DNA of 32,835 bases from Calditrichota bacterium (GCA_024277115.1 JAJRVW010000224.1:1-32835); one strand, 5' to 3'; shown: positions 23,295 through 32,261, counted from the stretch's first letter. The notes: generated by a model from the sequence alone, not told the origin. Translations and numbers: made by a program.

Positions 23295-24839
23295 TTAGCG
23301 GTTCCGTCCATATTGTTCGTGGCTGGAAACCCAATCGAGGGATGAAATGGCCGATGCAAGGGAAATTTCTCCCGCCAACACAACACCCGCCACAATCTCT
23401 GCAAGTTTATTGACCGTGCCCCGCCCCGTACAGCCCAGTAAGTCGAGGCATTCACGCTGGGTGGCCAAATGTGTACCTCCGCCATACGTGGCCACAATCA
23501 ACGAAGGGATAGTCATGGAAATATACAAATCCTTCTCTTCGGTCAGCTCGGTATAAATCACCCCAGCAGAACTTTCTGCTACATTGGCCACATCCTGCCC
23601 GGTGGCAATAAACATGGCAGTAATGCCATTGGCCGAGTGCAAGCCGTTATTGTTCGCGCCCGAAAGAAAGGAACCGACATTGGAAATATTGGCATGGTGC
23701 GTAAGGCCTTCAGGCTTAACCCGCATTTGCTGTATCAACACATCGCGTGGGATGATCGCTTCGGCAACAACACGCTTGCCCCGGGTGCGCATAATATTTA
23801 TCTGTGATGCTTTTTTATCTGTGGCAAAATTGGATTCCAGAAAGAAATGATCGATGGTTTTATTATTTTCCATAATCAAGCTGCATGCTGCAAATGTTGC
23901 GCGTCCAACCATATTTTGTCCGGCGGCATCCCCGGTGGAAAAGTTAAAGCGCAGGTAAGCAAATTTATTGGCCAGATAGTGCTGGATGTACAATAGTTTT
24001 GCCACGCTTGAGGTAGCCTCGGCTTCCTCGCGAATTTTATCCATGTTTTCATTTATCCACTTTACAAACTCCCTGGCGCCACGGGCATCATCGAAAATAA
24101 ACACCGGGGCGCGTTGCATAGCATCGCCGACCACGGTGCACTTAACGCCACCGGCCAGGTTTAAAACTTTTATTCCACGATTATAAGAAGCGACCAAAGT
24201 GCCTTCGGCCGTGGCCATGGGGATTAAAAAATCGCCCATGGCATGCTCGCCATCCACATTTAGTGGCCCTGCAAAACCGATTGGGACTTGTGCCACCCCG
24301 GTAAAATGTTCACAATTTCCCTCGGTAATATGCGGATCAAACGAATACTTTCTAATATGGTTTAATTTCGATCCGGTAAACTTTTCCACAAAGTCCTGAC
24401 GTTTTTTTATGATAGCATCGGAATAATCGTCTTTGTTATCGCGAGGTAAACGGACAATATGCTCAGTAGGCTCAGAGACTGAATCGCGCACATCAATTTT
24501 TAACTTATCACCAAATTGATCGGCGCCAAAAACAATTTTGATAGCGTGCTTGCCAAGTTCTAATTTTTTTATAGAAATATGAAAATTTAAGGCTGTTTTG
24601 AGAGGAAAATTTATTATCCCTTCTTTTTGGAAACGCTCCACTCCAAATTTTTCGCCTTCGTCAATATCCATTTGTATGGTATCCAGAGGAATTTTTTTAT
24701 CATCTATTTCGAGAGAAGAAATACCGGTTATTTTAGTATCGCTCAAACGGTTTTTAAGGGAAAACTGCACGCCGTCTTTCCCATTTTGCAAGCTGCCGAA
24801 GGTGTAGAGTAGTTTTAAAAGTAGGCTGGGAATTTTCAT
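23295..24839 (-). CDS. hydroxymethylglutaryl-CoA reductase with extra N-terminal domain
   Basis: 514 aa from ATG 24839, chosen over an earlier in-frame start because AGGAGATTTAT precedes it. It makes mevalonate from HMG-CoA with NAD(P)H. The catalytic residues can be matched: Glu212 (ATAEGTLVAS), Lys342 (ATDKKASQIN), Asp416 (IATGQDVANV) and His507 (SSHEQYGRNR). GDAAGQNM (303-310) is the cofactor-binding DAMGMN equivalent. The arrangement and C-terminal His resemble class I enzymes. Residues ~15-120 form an additional beta-rich domain (GVQFSLKNRLSD, SLEIDDKKI, LELGKHAIKIVF) that resembles the small beta-sandwich of C-deglycosylase beta subunits; this is only resemblance by eye. The GMC oxidoreductase follows. 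The gene implies a mevalonate route to isoprenoids. Confidence 0.92.
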   Translation of the reverse strand: MKIPSLLLKLLYTFGSLQNGKDGVQFSLKNRLSDTKITGISSLEIDDKKIPLDTIQMDIDEGEKFGVERFQKEGIINFPLKTALNFHISIKKLELGKHAIKIVFGADQFGDKLKIDVRDSVSEPTEHIVRLPRDNKDDYSDAIIKKRQDFVEKFTGSKLNHIRKYSFDPHITEGNCEHFTGVAQVPIGFAGPLNVDGEHAMGDFLIPMATAEGTLVASYNRGIKVLNLAGGVKCTVVGDAMQRAPVFIFDDARGAREFVKWINENMDKIREEAEATSSVAKLLYIQHYLANKFAYLRFNFSTGDAAGQNMVGRATFAACSLIMENNKTIDHFFLESNFATDKKASQINIMRTRGKRVVAEAIIPRDVLIQQMRVKPEGLTHHANISNVGSFLSGANNNGLHSANGITAMFIATGQDVANVAESSAGVIYTELTEEKDLYISMTIPSLIVATYGGGTHLATQRECLDLLGCTGRGTVNKLAEIVAGVVLAGEISLASAISSLDWVSSHEQYGRNR

Positions 24840-24945
24840 TATAAATCTCCTAAAATAATGGATTGATAAATTTAAGGTTGGATTGCTAAGATATAAAAAA
24901 ATAACGGACTTGAAAAGGACGGAATGAATTATTTTAAGAAAAGAA

Positions 24946-24979
24946 GTGCCGGACAAAGCAATTAAGCAATCCCCGGCAC
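24946..24979 (-). terminator. terminator of the beta-helix protein gene
   Basis: GTGCCGG (24946-24952) pairs with CCGGCAC (24973-24979) around a 20-base loop. On the minus strand it is followed by TTCTTTTCTT. It lies just after the stop at 25000. Confidence 0.55.
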
Positions 24980-24999
24980 GGTGGGAGGTTTTTAAAACA

Positions 25000-26649
25000 C
25001 TAGGGGAGATACAACATTTTTTTTGTTTCGGATTTACCGGATGAAATGAGCTGGTAATGATACATCCCGGCTGCCACCTTTACGCCGAAATTGTTTGTCG
25101 CGTTCCAGCTAATCGTATATTTCCCGGGCAGATAAGAACCATTCACAAGCTCCCGTACAAGCTGTCCGGTTGATGAATAAATCAATAAACGGACGGTACC
25201 GGGTTCTATAATATTAAACTCAATGGTCGTCTGTGGATTAAACGGGTTGGGGTAATTTTGTGCTAAAACATAATCTTCCGGGCCTGCTAAACCAGCAGAT
25301 AGAATGCTGGTCGGGATGCTTTCAAACTCATACGCCCCAATATCAAATTGTGTGCCTTGTGGACGGGAAAGCCCATTTTTATCCGTTGTAACCAAGGCAA
25401 TTTCTGTCCCTCCATCAATTAAGAGCGACCCTTCCTTCAAACGGTAATCATGGTTATCGCTGTCTTCAAAATCGGATGTGCCGGCCGCTTGATTGCTGCC
25501 ATCTACCGCCAGGTCGGGCTTGGAACCCCAAAAAGCATTATTTAGAATTTCCCAGCTTCCAACGCCGCCATCGCCCCCGGCAAAGGTAAATGTATTTTGC
25601 AGGCCGCTGCCAAAAGTGCTGTTATATAATTTAAGGTTGGCTACATCATCCTCTGCCCGAAAGGCTTTTTCACAATTATAAACCACCGTATTCATGATTG
25701 TAACATTGGCATTGCCACGTGTGCCACGCATTCGAAAAGCAATTTCACAATCGTAAACCGTCACACCATCAAGCACCGCTTCAATTTTTTCTTTTAAATT
25801 AAAAGCAGCCATATTGTTGATATTTCCATTTTGAAAACCAAAAACCGTTGTATTTTTTATGGTGACCTGCATGCGGTCGATGGCATCCCAGTTGTCTTTT
25901 ACCAACTTTGTATCCAAGGCATTTTCTCCAGGGATATTTCCTATTTTCCAGCCACTGTTAAAATCCTCTGTCAATGGCCCGGTCCAAAATGTGCAATCTT
26001 CGATCCATAAACTATCAGGTGTGTTGGTATCCCTGTCCGGGTCTGTTTGGACACAATCGCCGGAGACCTGATAGATTTCCGTATTTTTTATGGTGATGCC
26101 TTTGGTGTCGGTAAGGACGATGCCATGCGCGTCTTTTTGGCTGGAATAAGTTCCGTTCAAAAAATGATGGATGGTACAGTTTTCCACAAGAAGGTTATTT
26201 GCCTTGTCCGCATCGATGGCATCACGTTCCCCATTGCGGATTTCCAGATTTCGCAGAATTACATTTTCGGATCTGGATAATTCTATACAATCACTTGGTT
26301 CCTGGTTATGGTCAATCAGAAGGTTTTCTACGATTATAAAGTCTGCGCTGATATCTATGCTAAAAATCTGTGGTTCATCGCCACTGCCGTATGCCCCAAA
26401 AAGTATCGGAGCAGAGGCATCGCCACTGGATGAAATATTTAACGTATTTGCCCAAACCTCGCCACGTTTTAACAAGATTTCATCACCGGGGACAAAATTT
26501 TTATTTTTAACAAGGCTCACATTCTGCCAGGCGGTGCCTTCTGTTTTACCATCACTATTGTCATTGCCAGAGCTTGCATCTATATAATACGTTTCAGCAT
26601 GCAGCAAAGAGGCGAGCATAATTAAAGCAATTAATGTAAACTTGTTCAT
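25000..26649 (-). CDS. secreted right-handed beta-helix protein with T9SS-like sorting domain
   Basis: 549 aa from ATG 26649; the frame stays open further upstream but AAAGGAAAAC and a clean signal peptide (MNKFTLIALIMLASLLHAE) mark this start. Residues ~20-440 have the parallel beta-helix pattern of polysaccharide-active or adhesive proteins: YYIDASSGNDNSDGKTEGTA, then repeated short strands such as VENCTIHHF, IKNTEIYQVSG, IEDCTFWTG and IKNTTVFGFQNG. A segment near 455-480 (LIDGGTEIALVTTDKNGLSR, then FDIGAYEFE) is the usual end of such proteins. The last ~85 residues contain NYPNPFNPQTTIEFNI and GKYTISWNATN, a FlgD-like/T9SS-type C-terminal domain. It could bind or cleave a polysaccharide; no catalytic residues are recognisable. 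Confidence 0.88.
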   Translation of the reverse strand: MNKFTLIALIMLASLLHAETYYIDASSGNDNSDGKTEGTAWQNVSLVKNKNFVPGDEILLKRGEVWANTLNISSSGDASAPILFGAYGSGDEPQIFSIDISADFIIVENLLIDHNQEPSDCIELSRSENVILRNLEIRNGERDAIDADKANNLLVENCTIHHFLNGTYSSQKDAHGIVLTDTKGITIKNTEIYQVSGDCVQTDPDRDTNTPDSLWIEDCTFWTGPLTEDFNSGWKIGNIPGENALDTKLVKDNWDAIDRMQVTIKNTTVFGFQNGNINNMAAFNLKEKIEAVLDGVTVYDCEIAFRMRGTRGNANVTIMNTVVYNCEKAFRAEDDVANLKLYNSTFGSGLQNTFTFAGGDGGVGSWEILNNAFWGSKPDLAVDGSNQAAGTSDFEDSDNHDYRLKEGSLLIDGGTEIALVTTDKNGLSRPQGTQFDIGAYEFESIPTSILSAGLAGPEDYVLAQNYPNPFNPQTTIEFNIIEPGTVRLLIYSSTGQLVRELVNGSYLPGKYTISWNATNNFGVKVAAGMYHYQLISSGKSETKKMLYLP

Positions 26650-26869
26650 GTTTTCCTTTCTAAACTTCCTTTTTGAGATAACCTCTTTGCAACCATTGTA
26701 CCAAAAATTCATTGGCAGCAAAATCAACAAAATGAAAAAAAAACTTATCTTAATATTATTAATACTGTGAAGAATTTTATCACTCTTTTGCGTGCAATTA
26801 ATATCTGTTTCTTGAAATCCCCAAGCTTTGGGCGTACATTGTTGGCAAGCTAAAACAGTGGAGCCACAG

Positions 26870-27433
26870 ATGGGTATGCCCGCAGAAAAAACGAACGTAT
26901 CGATTAAAGAATACCTGGAGTTGGAAGATGCAGCCATAGAAAAGCACGAGTTTATCAATGGTGAAATATTTGCATTTGCCGGCGCATCGTTTAACCATGC
27001 TGAAATAATATCAAATATTAGTTTCTGCATTAGAAGCAAAATGAAAAAAAAATGCAGGGTTCTGTCCAATGACATAAAAGTGACTGTGGAAAATTCCTTT
27101 TACTATCCTGATATCCTTGCCCTGTGCAATGAACCCCAATTTTACGAAGAGCGGAACGATACAATCACAAACCCTGTTTTGATAATTGAAGTTTTATCCA
27201 AATCTACAATGGATTTTGACCGCGGCAGTAAATTTGAAGCATACCGAAAAATAGCAACCTTGCAGGAATATGTTTTAATTGACCAATACCGCGTCCATGT
27301 TGAGCAGTATACGCGCAACAAGAAAGAATGGATTTTAAGGGAGTTTGATCTCGAAACGGACACGCTCACCTTTTCCTCTCTAGCAACTGGTGTAAAAATA
27401 AATGATTTTTACAAGAATATTTCTTTTAAATAA
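26870..27433 (+). CDS. Uma2-family (DUF820) restriction-endonuclease-fold protein
   Basis: 187 aa from ATG 26870, preceded by GTGGAG; a second ATG lies 6 bases on, and an upstream TTG is unsupported. The Uma2 pattern is complete: SIKEYLELED (11-20), KHEFINGEIF (25-34), FNHAEI (41-46), PDILAL (Asp81) and LIIEVLSKST (Glu107, Lys111), which together give the PD-(D/E)xK core. These proteins are common in FCB bacteria and cyanobacteria as single genes without known partners, and their role is not settled. It is cytosolic. The adjacent M19 dipeptidase gene begins 61 bases downstream but seems unrelated. Confidence 0.87.
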   Translation: MGMPAEKTNVSIKEYLELEDAAIEKHEFINGEIFAFAGASFNHAEIISNISFCIRSKMKKKCRVLSNDIKVTVENSFYYPDILALCNEPQFYEERNDTITNPVLIIEVLSKSTMDFDRGSKFEAYRKIATLQEYVLIDQYRVHVEQYTRNKKEWILREFDLETDTLTFSSLATGVKINDFYKNISFK

Positions 27434-27494
27434 TTTACCTGCCCTACCAATCTAAAATACAATGATCTACTTTTATTCTAAACGGAGAAATCTT

Positions 27495-28667
27495 GTGCCC
27501 AGACTATTTCATTTTTTCCTACTCTGCTTTTTGCCTTTTTCTTTAATGGCCCAAATCGATTCCAAACAACTTCATTTTGAATCGCTTGTCGTGGATATGC
27601 ACGCCGATGCGCTTTACAGCTCCTTCTCATCCGGAAGGAGCCTGGAAAAATTTTCCACAAAGGGTCATGTTGATTTAGTGCGTTTAAAACAAGGCGGGGT
27701 CGATGTGGAGTTTTTTGTCATCTGGCCCAATCCCGATAAAAAAGAAAAGAAATCGATGTACAGCCAATCCGTTGAAATGCTGGATACTTTGGATCAGATT
27801 TTAGCAAGAAATCTCGATAAAATTGAACTGGCCACATCCCCAAAATCGATAAGCCGGATTACAGCTAAAAATAAAATTGCCGCATGTATCGGATTGGAAA
27901 GTGGCACGGCCATTAATGACGATCTGAAAAACTTAGATTATTTTTATGACCGGGGTGTGCGCTATTTAAGCCTAACCTGGAACGACAGCCCAAGCTGGGC
28001 CAGCAGCGCCGCCGACGAGGTTAAAAAATCATGGAAAGGCCATCGGGGTTTAAATGATTTTGGCAGAAAGATTATAAAAAGGCTAAACCAGCTTGGCATG
28101 ATGATCGACGTCTCCCATTCCGGCGAAAACACTTTTTATAATGTTATCAGCACAAGTACCAAACCCATAATCGCCTCGCACTCGTCTGTTTATTCCATCT
28201 GCCCCAACCAGCGCAACCTAAAAGATGCCCAGATAAAGGCTTTGGCCAAAAACGGTGGCGTGATGTTTATTAATTTTTATCCCGGTTTTTTAGTTAAAGG
28301 TTTTGAAAAAATCTACAAAAAATCCCGTAAAGATGCGGATGCCATCCAGGATTCCTTAAAAGCTTTGGGCAAGATGGATTCGTTCGATCGCGCGGCGTTT
28401 ATCCATTCCAGGATTGACCCTGTCTATCCGTCAGTTAAAACTGTAGTTGATCACATCGATTATGTGGTTAATCTTGTAGGTGATGATTTTGTAGGGCTTG
28501 GTTCCGATTTTGATGGCATCAGTCTTACGCCAGCCGGATTGCGGGATGTCTCAAAAATGCCGGCCATTACAAAAGAGTTGGTAAAGCGGGGTTATAATAA
28601 AGAATCTATCCGGAAAATTTTAGGCGGTAATTTTATGCGCGTTTTTAAGGAAGTGACGGAGAAGTAA
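27495..28667 (+). CDS. membrane dipeptidase, peptidase family M19
   Basis: 390 aa from GTG 27495. GGAGAAATCTT lies at the ideal distance and the signal peptide MPRLFHFFLLCFLPFSLMAQ then starts cleanly; ATG 27462 in the same frame has no ribosome site. Zinc ligands match renal dipeptidase: VVDMHAD (His36, Asp38), IGLESG (Glu135), DVSHSG (His208), IASHSS (His229), and GLGSDFDG for the catalytic Asp. It hydrolyses dipeptides, including some with D-residues, in the periplasm or at the surface. The length fits the family. It stands alone downstream of Uma2, and a hairpin-rich spacer follows. Confidence 0.9.
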   Translation: MPRLFHFFLLCFLPFSLMAQIDSKQLHFESLVVDMHADALYSSFSSGRSLEKFSTKGHVDLVRLKQGGVDVEFFVIWPNPDKKEKKSMYSQSVEMLDTLDQILARNLDKIELATSPKSISRITAKNKIAACIGLESGTAINDDLKNLDYFYDRGVRYLSLTWNDSPSWASSAADEVKKSWKGHRGLNDFGRKIIKRLNQLGMMIDVSHSGENTFYNVISTSTKPIIASHSSVYSICPNQRNLKDAQIKALAKNGGVMFINFYPGFLVKGFEKIYKKSRKDADAIQDSLKALGKMDSFDRAAFIHSRIDPVYPSVKTVVDHIDYVVNLVGDDFVGLGSDFDGISLTPAGLRDVSKMPAITKELVKRGYNKESIRKILGGNFMRVFKEVTEK

Positions 28668-28674
28668 ATATCTA

Positions 28675-28990
28675 CCGGGTTTTAAAACCCGGCCGGTGGG
28701 ATCCTGCGCTTGTCTCAGGATTCCACCGGGAAAACTATTTGGGCTATCGTTTTACAGATGTTGAAACAAGTTCAACATGACGAATACGGCAGATTCTTGT
28801 CATTCTGACCCCGCCTCCTTTCCGGCGGGGGAAGAATCCCATCTTAACGGTTTTTCTTTTCGACTATGGAGGCACGGAGAACGCGGAGATTTTTAATAAC
28901 TTTCAAGGCCTGTAAGTCCTTGAAAGTAGTTCGAGGCGCTCGCACTTGAAACGGATACCATTACTTAGAGCGATAGTATCCGTTCTTTTT
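28675..28990. repeat. array of intergenic hairpins after the dipeptidase gene
   Basis: The gap 28668-29120 has no gene. In order it holds: a perfect palindrome CCGGGTTTTAAAACCCGG (28675-28692); a stem with GGTGGGATCCTG and CAGGATTCCACC (~28695-28728); an inverted GTCAT-type unit with ATGTTGAA/TTCAACAT (28758-28778); a second unit (28799-28838) with CCCCGCC/GGCGGGG inside ATTCT/AGAAT; ACTTTCAAGG/CCTTGAAAGT (28899-28927); and ACGGATACC... (28951-28983), related to the hairpin after anmK. The first may terminate the dipeptidase transcript. Confidence 0.6.
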
Positions 28991-29063
28991 CGAATGCTTC
29001 GGTAAAAGCGCCGCAGCATGACAAGTGTGACAAGTTGGATTGGAAAGGTAACGCTGTAAATAC

Positions 29064-29102
29064 AAAAAGCCGGATTCAAAACATACAGAATTCGGCTTTT
29101 TT
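29064..29102. terminator. bidirectional rho-independent terminator
   Basis: AAAAAGCCGGATT pairs with AATTCGGCTTTTTT (one G-U), with A and T tracts on both sides, so it works in both directions. It lies 19 bases after the stop of the minus-strand lipoprotein gene and would also stop transcription from the left. Confidence 0.8.
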
Positions 29103-29120
29103 CTATGGGGCAAATTAAAA

Positions 29121-30029
29121 TTATTTTATTGTCGCGCTTCCTGTTGGGAATGCCGCAGAGTTATTGCCCATATCATAGGTTACATGATCAGTGGCCGACG
29201 CATCAATCCCCTGCACCAATGGCTTTAACAAAAATGGCGCGGCGCTGTCATCCGGCTCCGGTTCGATGGAAATAACCGCTGTACCACCGGCTAAATCTGT
29301 TGGAAAAGTTAGCCCGGCAGGCGCGTTGTTAAGATAATCTTCTCCTGGGAATGGCGGTCCACCTTGTGTGCTGCTGTATGGATCGTCAAAATCTACCGCT
29401 GCCACGTCTGTGAAACGGCCACTGGTTACAGGTGTGCCATTAAGAACTGTCCAGCCTTCATAAACCCATCCGGCAGGTAAGGTTGGTAAATTTAATCCGG
29501 CTGCAGGCGAACCTGAGCTAAGGTCTAAAAACCATATTCCGCTATTTTCATTTGTCTCTGCACCATTTGTCGGCGTTGCCAGAATAAATTTTCCCGTTGC
29601 CGAGCTAAAATCACTGCCAAGTGTTGCACCATGCGCAGTTGTTAATGAAGCAGAAGCCCCGCTCACATCCCCGGCTATAATTTTTGTGGAAGCAGGCGTC
29701 GTATCCGTATCACCTGCCGGCTCGATAGTGATAATCACTGCCGTGGCATCGCCTAAGTCATCTTTGTTGGCCGTACTGAACTCGTTGGAAAGCGCATTGC
29801 CGTTTAAATCAACAATAGCACCGCTGGCATCAAGATTAAATTTGCCTGTCGAAATCGGCGCGCCATCTAAAATGACCCAACCCTCGTAATGAAAACCGTT
29901 ATTTAATGCTTCCAGCCCGCTAAATGATAAGGCAAGCTTTGTTGAACCATCATTTGAACTGGATGTATCGTCGCTACATGAGCTTATCAAAAATGTAAAG
30001 CCCACCAATAAAATTAAAAGTAACCGCAT
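29121..30029 (-). CDS. lipoprotein with two RskA-like domains
   Basis: 302 aa. A lipoprotein signal (MRLLLILLVGFTFLISSC, Cys18) is followed by a Ser/Asp-rich linker. Two related domains follow. The first (~48-155) has FHYEGWVILDGAPISTGKF, TAVIITIEPAGD and GKFILATPTNG. The second (~189-300) has VYEGWTVLNGTPVTSGRF and TAVISIEPEPD. The W-x-x-x-G-x-P-x-x-x-G-x-F plus IEP pattern is that of the extracytoplasmic C-terminal domain of RskA-type anti-sigma factors. No anti-sigma N-terminal region or transmembrane helix is present, so it is not itself an anti-sigma factor. It is anchored in a membrane; the function is unknown. TAAGGAGATTAG precedes the start. A bidirectional terminator follows. Confidence 0.72.
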   Translation of the reverse strand: MRLLLILLVGFTFLISSCSDDTSSSNDGSTKLALSFSGLEALNNGFHYEGWVILDGAPISTGKFNLDASGAIVDLNGNALSNEFSTANKDDLGDATAVIITIEPAGDTDTTPASTKIIAGDVSGASASLTTAHGATLGSDFSSATGKFILATPTNGAETNENSGIWFLDLSSGSPAAGLNLPTLPAGWVYEGWTVLNGTPVTSGRFTDVAAVDFDDPYSSTQGGPPFPGEDYLNNAPAGLTFPTDLAGGTAVISIEPEPDDSAAPFLLKPLVQGIDASATDHVTYDMGNNSAAFPTGSATIK

Positions 30030-30236
30030 CTCTAATCTCCTTAAATAAATATGAAAAATGAATTGTTTGTTTTGATGAAACGAAGTATAGAGGCGATTTT
30101 TAACAAAGAGTTCACAAAGAACTAATAATATTTTTACGAAGCCCTTGCATGGTTTTGGTCCTATCTGGCCGTAAGGCTACATATAGGTTGTTCCACAGAA
30201 ATAATAATTTTAAAAAGGGGATTTTATTTTAGGAAT

Positions 30237-31304
30237 TTATTGAACGGGGATTTGAAAATGAAAAGTCGTACCACCTTCACGATTATTATAAACGCCAATT
30301 TTACCGCCGTGTGCTTCAACAAATAATTTAGAAACATAGAGCCCGAGGCCAAATCCTTTTGCCGTTTTTAAGCGTCGGATACGGTAGAATTTGTCAAAAA
30401 TCAGGGCGGCATCCTCATCCTTAATACCCGGGCCACTATCTGTAATTTTCACTTTACAGCTCGCCGTTCCATCTGTTGCATGGGAACAAAGACAATCAAT
30501 ACGAACCGCGCCATCGTTGGGCGAAAAGCGGATTGCGTTGGAGAGGATATTAACAAAAACCCGGTTGAGCGCCAGCCTGTCCGCAAAAACAATTTGTTCC
30601 TCATCGGAGATCGAAATGCTGAATTTTATATTTTTTTTGTCCGCCTGCACCCATAAAGCCTGAACAACATCCTGTAAAAGGTCTTTCACTTTAAAGTTGG
30701 ATTTAACCAGTTTAAAGGTCTTGTTTTCAAAGCGCATCACATCGCCCAGCTCGTTGAGCATATCCAAAATTTTGTCCTGAAGGCGCAAACTGTTTTTGAT
30801 CATCTGTTGCTGGCCTTCGTTTATGGGGCCAAATGTATCGGTCTGCAAAAGCTCCAGATAGCTCATGATACTTTGCATAGGCGAGCGCATATCGTGGATA
30901 AGCATGCTGGAAAGTTCCGCCTGGTTTTTTACTTTTTGGGTAATTTCAAAAATACCTTGTAAAATGGGAAGAAGTGTGATAGAGTCTAACATTTCATCTT
31001 TTGAAATATAAAAATCAAAAAAAGGCGGTTTGGGGTCTGCTTTTGGCCCAACTCCAAAGAAGAGCAGTGTTTCCTTTTCACGGCCAATGCTGTCAAAAAA
31101 TGATTTTAATTCCGGCGCGTCTAAATTTTCCACAAAAAGGATTAACGTTTCAAACTTCTCCGTATACATGGCATCCAAAATTCCATCGATGGAATTTCTT
31201 TCTGTATAAGGGATGGCCAAATCATTTAAAACCTTCAGCAAATGATTGGCGACCTGTTCATCTTTCGATTGAAGAATGAGCGCTTTTTGTCTTTCGAGTT
31301 GCAT
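30237..31304 (-). CDS. cytosolic sensor histidine kinase
   Basis: 355 aa with no membrane segment. Residues 1-120 have a receiver-like alpha/beta pattern (ALILQSKDEQ, TLILFVENLD, TLLFFGVG), but an obvious phosphoacceptor Asp is not evident. The HisKA domain has MLIHDMRSPMQSIMSYLELL (134-153, His137). The ATPase domain has the N-box VNILSNAIRFSP (251-262), G1 DSGPGI (289-294), F-box FDKFYR and G2 GFGLGL (317-322). Signals must be cytosolic or come by protein contact. Its ATG overlaps the stop codon of the enoyl-CoA hydratase gene (TAATG), so translation is coupled. No response regulator is in the window. It may respond to a fatty-acid or acyl-CoA state, an inference from coupling only. Confidence 0.9.
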   Translation of the reverse strand: MQLERQKALILQSKDEQVANHLLKVLNDLAIPYTERNSIDGILDAMYTEKFETLILFVENLDAPELKSFFDSIGREKETLLFFGVGPKADPKPPFFDFYISKDEMLDSITLLPILQGIFEITQKVKNQAELSSMLIHDMRSPMQSIMSYLELLQTDTFGPINEGQQQMIKNSLRLQDKILDMLNELGDVMRFENKTFKLVKSNFKVKDLLQDVVQALWVQADKKNIKFSISISDEEQIVFADRLALNRVFVNILSNAIRFSPNDGAVRIDCLCSHATDGTASCKVKITDSGPGIKDEDAALIFDKFYRIRRLKTAKGFGLGLYVSKLFVEAHGGKIGVYNNREGGTTFHFQIPVQ

Positions 31305-32086
31305 TATTTTCCCTGAAACTGAGCTTTTCGTTTTTCAAGAAAGGCGGTGGTGCCTTCTTTTTTATCTTCGGTACCAAAGGCCATTCCAAAATAATTGGCC
31401 TCTATCTCCAGTCCGGTTTCCAACGAACTGTTTAATCCGTGATGCACTGCTTCGATACAAAACTTAACGGCAAGCGGCCCTTTTGATATAATTTTTGTGA
31501 GCATCTTTTTACCTTCATCCAGCAGCGTGTTTGCCGGAACAACTTTATTAACCAGCCCCAATTGGTAGGCGCGATCAGCAGAAATCATATCACCTGTAAG
31601 CAATAATTCCAGTGCAATGCCTCGTCCAACCAATCTTGGTAAACGCTGTGTTCCGCCGTATCCGGGTACAAGGCCCAGGTTTACTTCCGGCTGCCCAAAC
31701 CGCGCGGCTTCCGAAGCAATCCGAAAATGGCAGCACATGGCCAACTCGCAACCGCCACCAAGGGCAAAACCATTAACCAGTGCAACCACCGGCTTGGAAC
31801 ACATTTCAAACTGTGCAAAAATCCGCTGCCCTAAGCGCGAAGCCTCCGTCGCTTCCACCATCCCCAGCTTGCTTAACTCGCTAATATCGGCACCTGCCAC
31901 GAAAGCTTTCTCGCCTACGCCGGTTAAAATGGCCGCTTTAATTTCAGGATTATTTTGTACCTCGCCAATAGCTAAGCCAAGTTCTTTAATGGTTGCCTCG
32001 TTTAGTGCATTTAATTTTTGCGGCCTGTTTATACTAATTATGGCGATCGAATCTTTTATTTCGAATAATAAATTATTTAAGTCCAT
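31304..32086 (-). CDS. enoyl-CoA hydratase (crotonase family)
   Basis: 260 aa from ATG 32086, the usual crotonase length. GGAGAACTC precedes this start; the in-frame extension to 32134 is not supported. Family motifs: FVAGADISEL (62-71, CoA/oxyanion region), GFALGGGCELAMCC (Glu114) and FGQPEVNLGLVPGYGGTQRL (Glu134), so both catalytic glutamates of true hydratases are present. The reaction is hydration of trans-2-enoyl-CoA to 3-hydroxyacyl-CoA in beta-oxidation or butyrate/PHB-type routes. Its TAA overlaps the ATG of the histidine kinase. The phaR-phasin pair in the same region makes an indirect PHA link possible. Confidence 0.92.
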   Translation of the reverse strand: MDLNNLLFEIKDSIAIISINRPQKLNALNEATIKELGLAIGEVQNNPEIKAAILTGVGEKAFVAGADISELSKLGMVEATEASRLGQRIFAQFEMCSKPVVALVNGFALGGGCELAMCCHFRIASEAARFGQPEVNLGLVPGYGGTQRLPRLVGRGIALELLLTGDMISADRAYQLGLVNKVVPANTLLDEGKKMLTKIISKGPLAVKFCIEAVHHGLNSSLETGLEIEANYFGMAFGTEDKKEGTTAFLEKRKAQFQGK

Positions 32087-32261
32087 GAGTTCTCCAAAAA
32101 GGGGTTTGTAAATTAGGCAATTTGATTTGAACAATTAAATCAAATATCACAACTTTTTTTAAATTAAGTAAATTTAAACGTGGGTTTTGATAAGATAGGG
32201 ATGTAGAATGTCTTTTTACAAATGAAATGTAGAAATACTTTAGAAATAAAAATGGAGAGGC

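Noticed and set aside
26650-27075. N-terminal extension of the beta-helix protein (142 extra codons)
   Set aside because: The ribosome site and signal peptide are at 26649; the extension overlaps the divergent Uma2 gene and its promoter.
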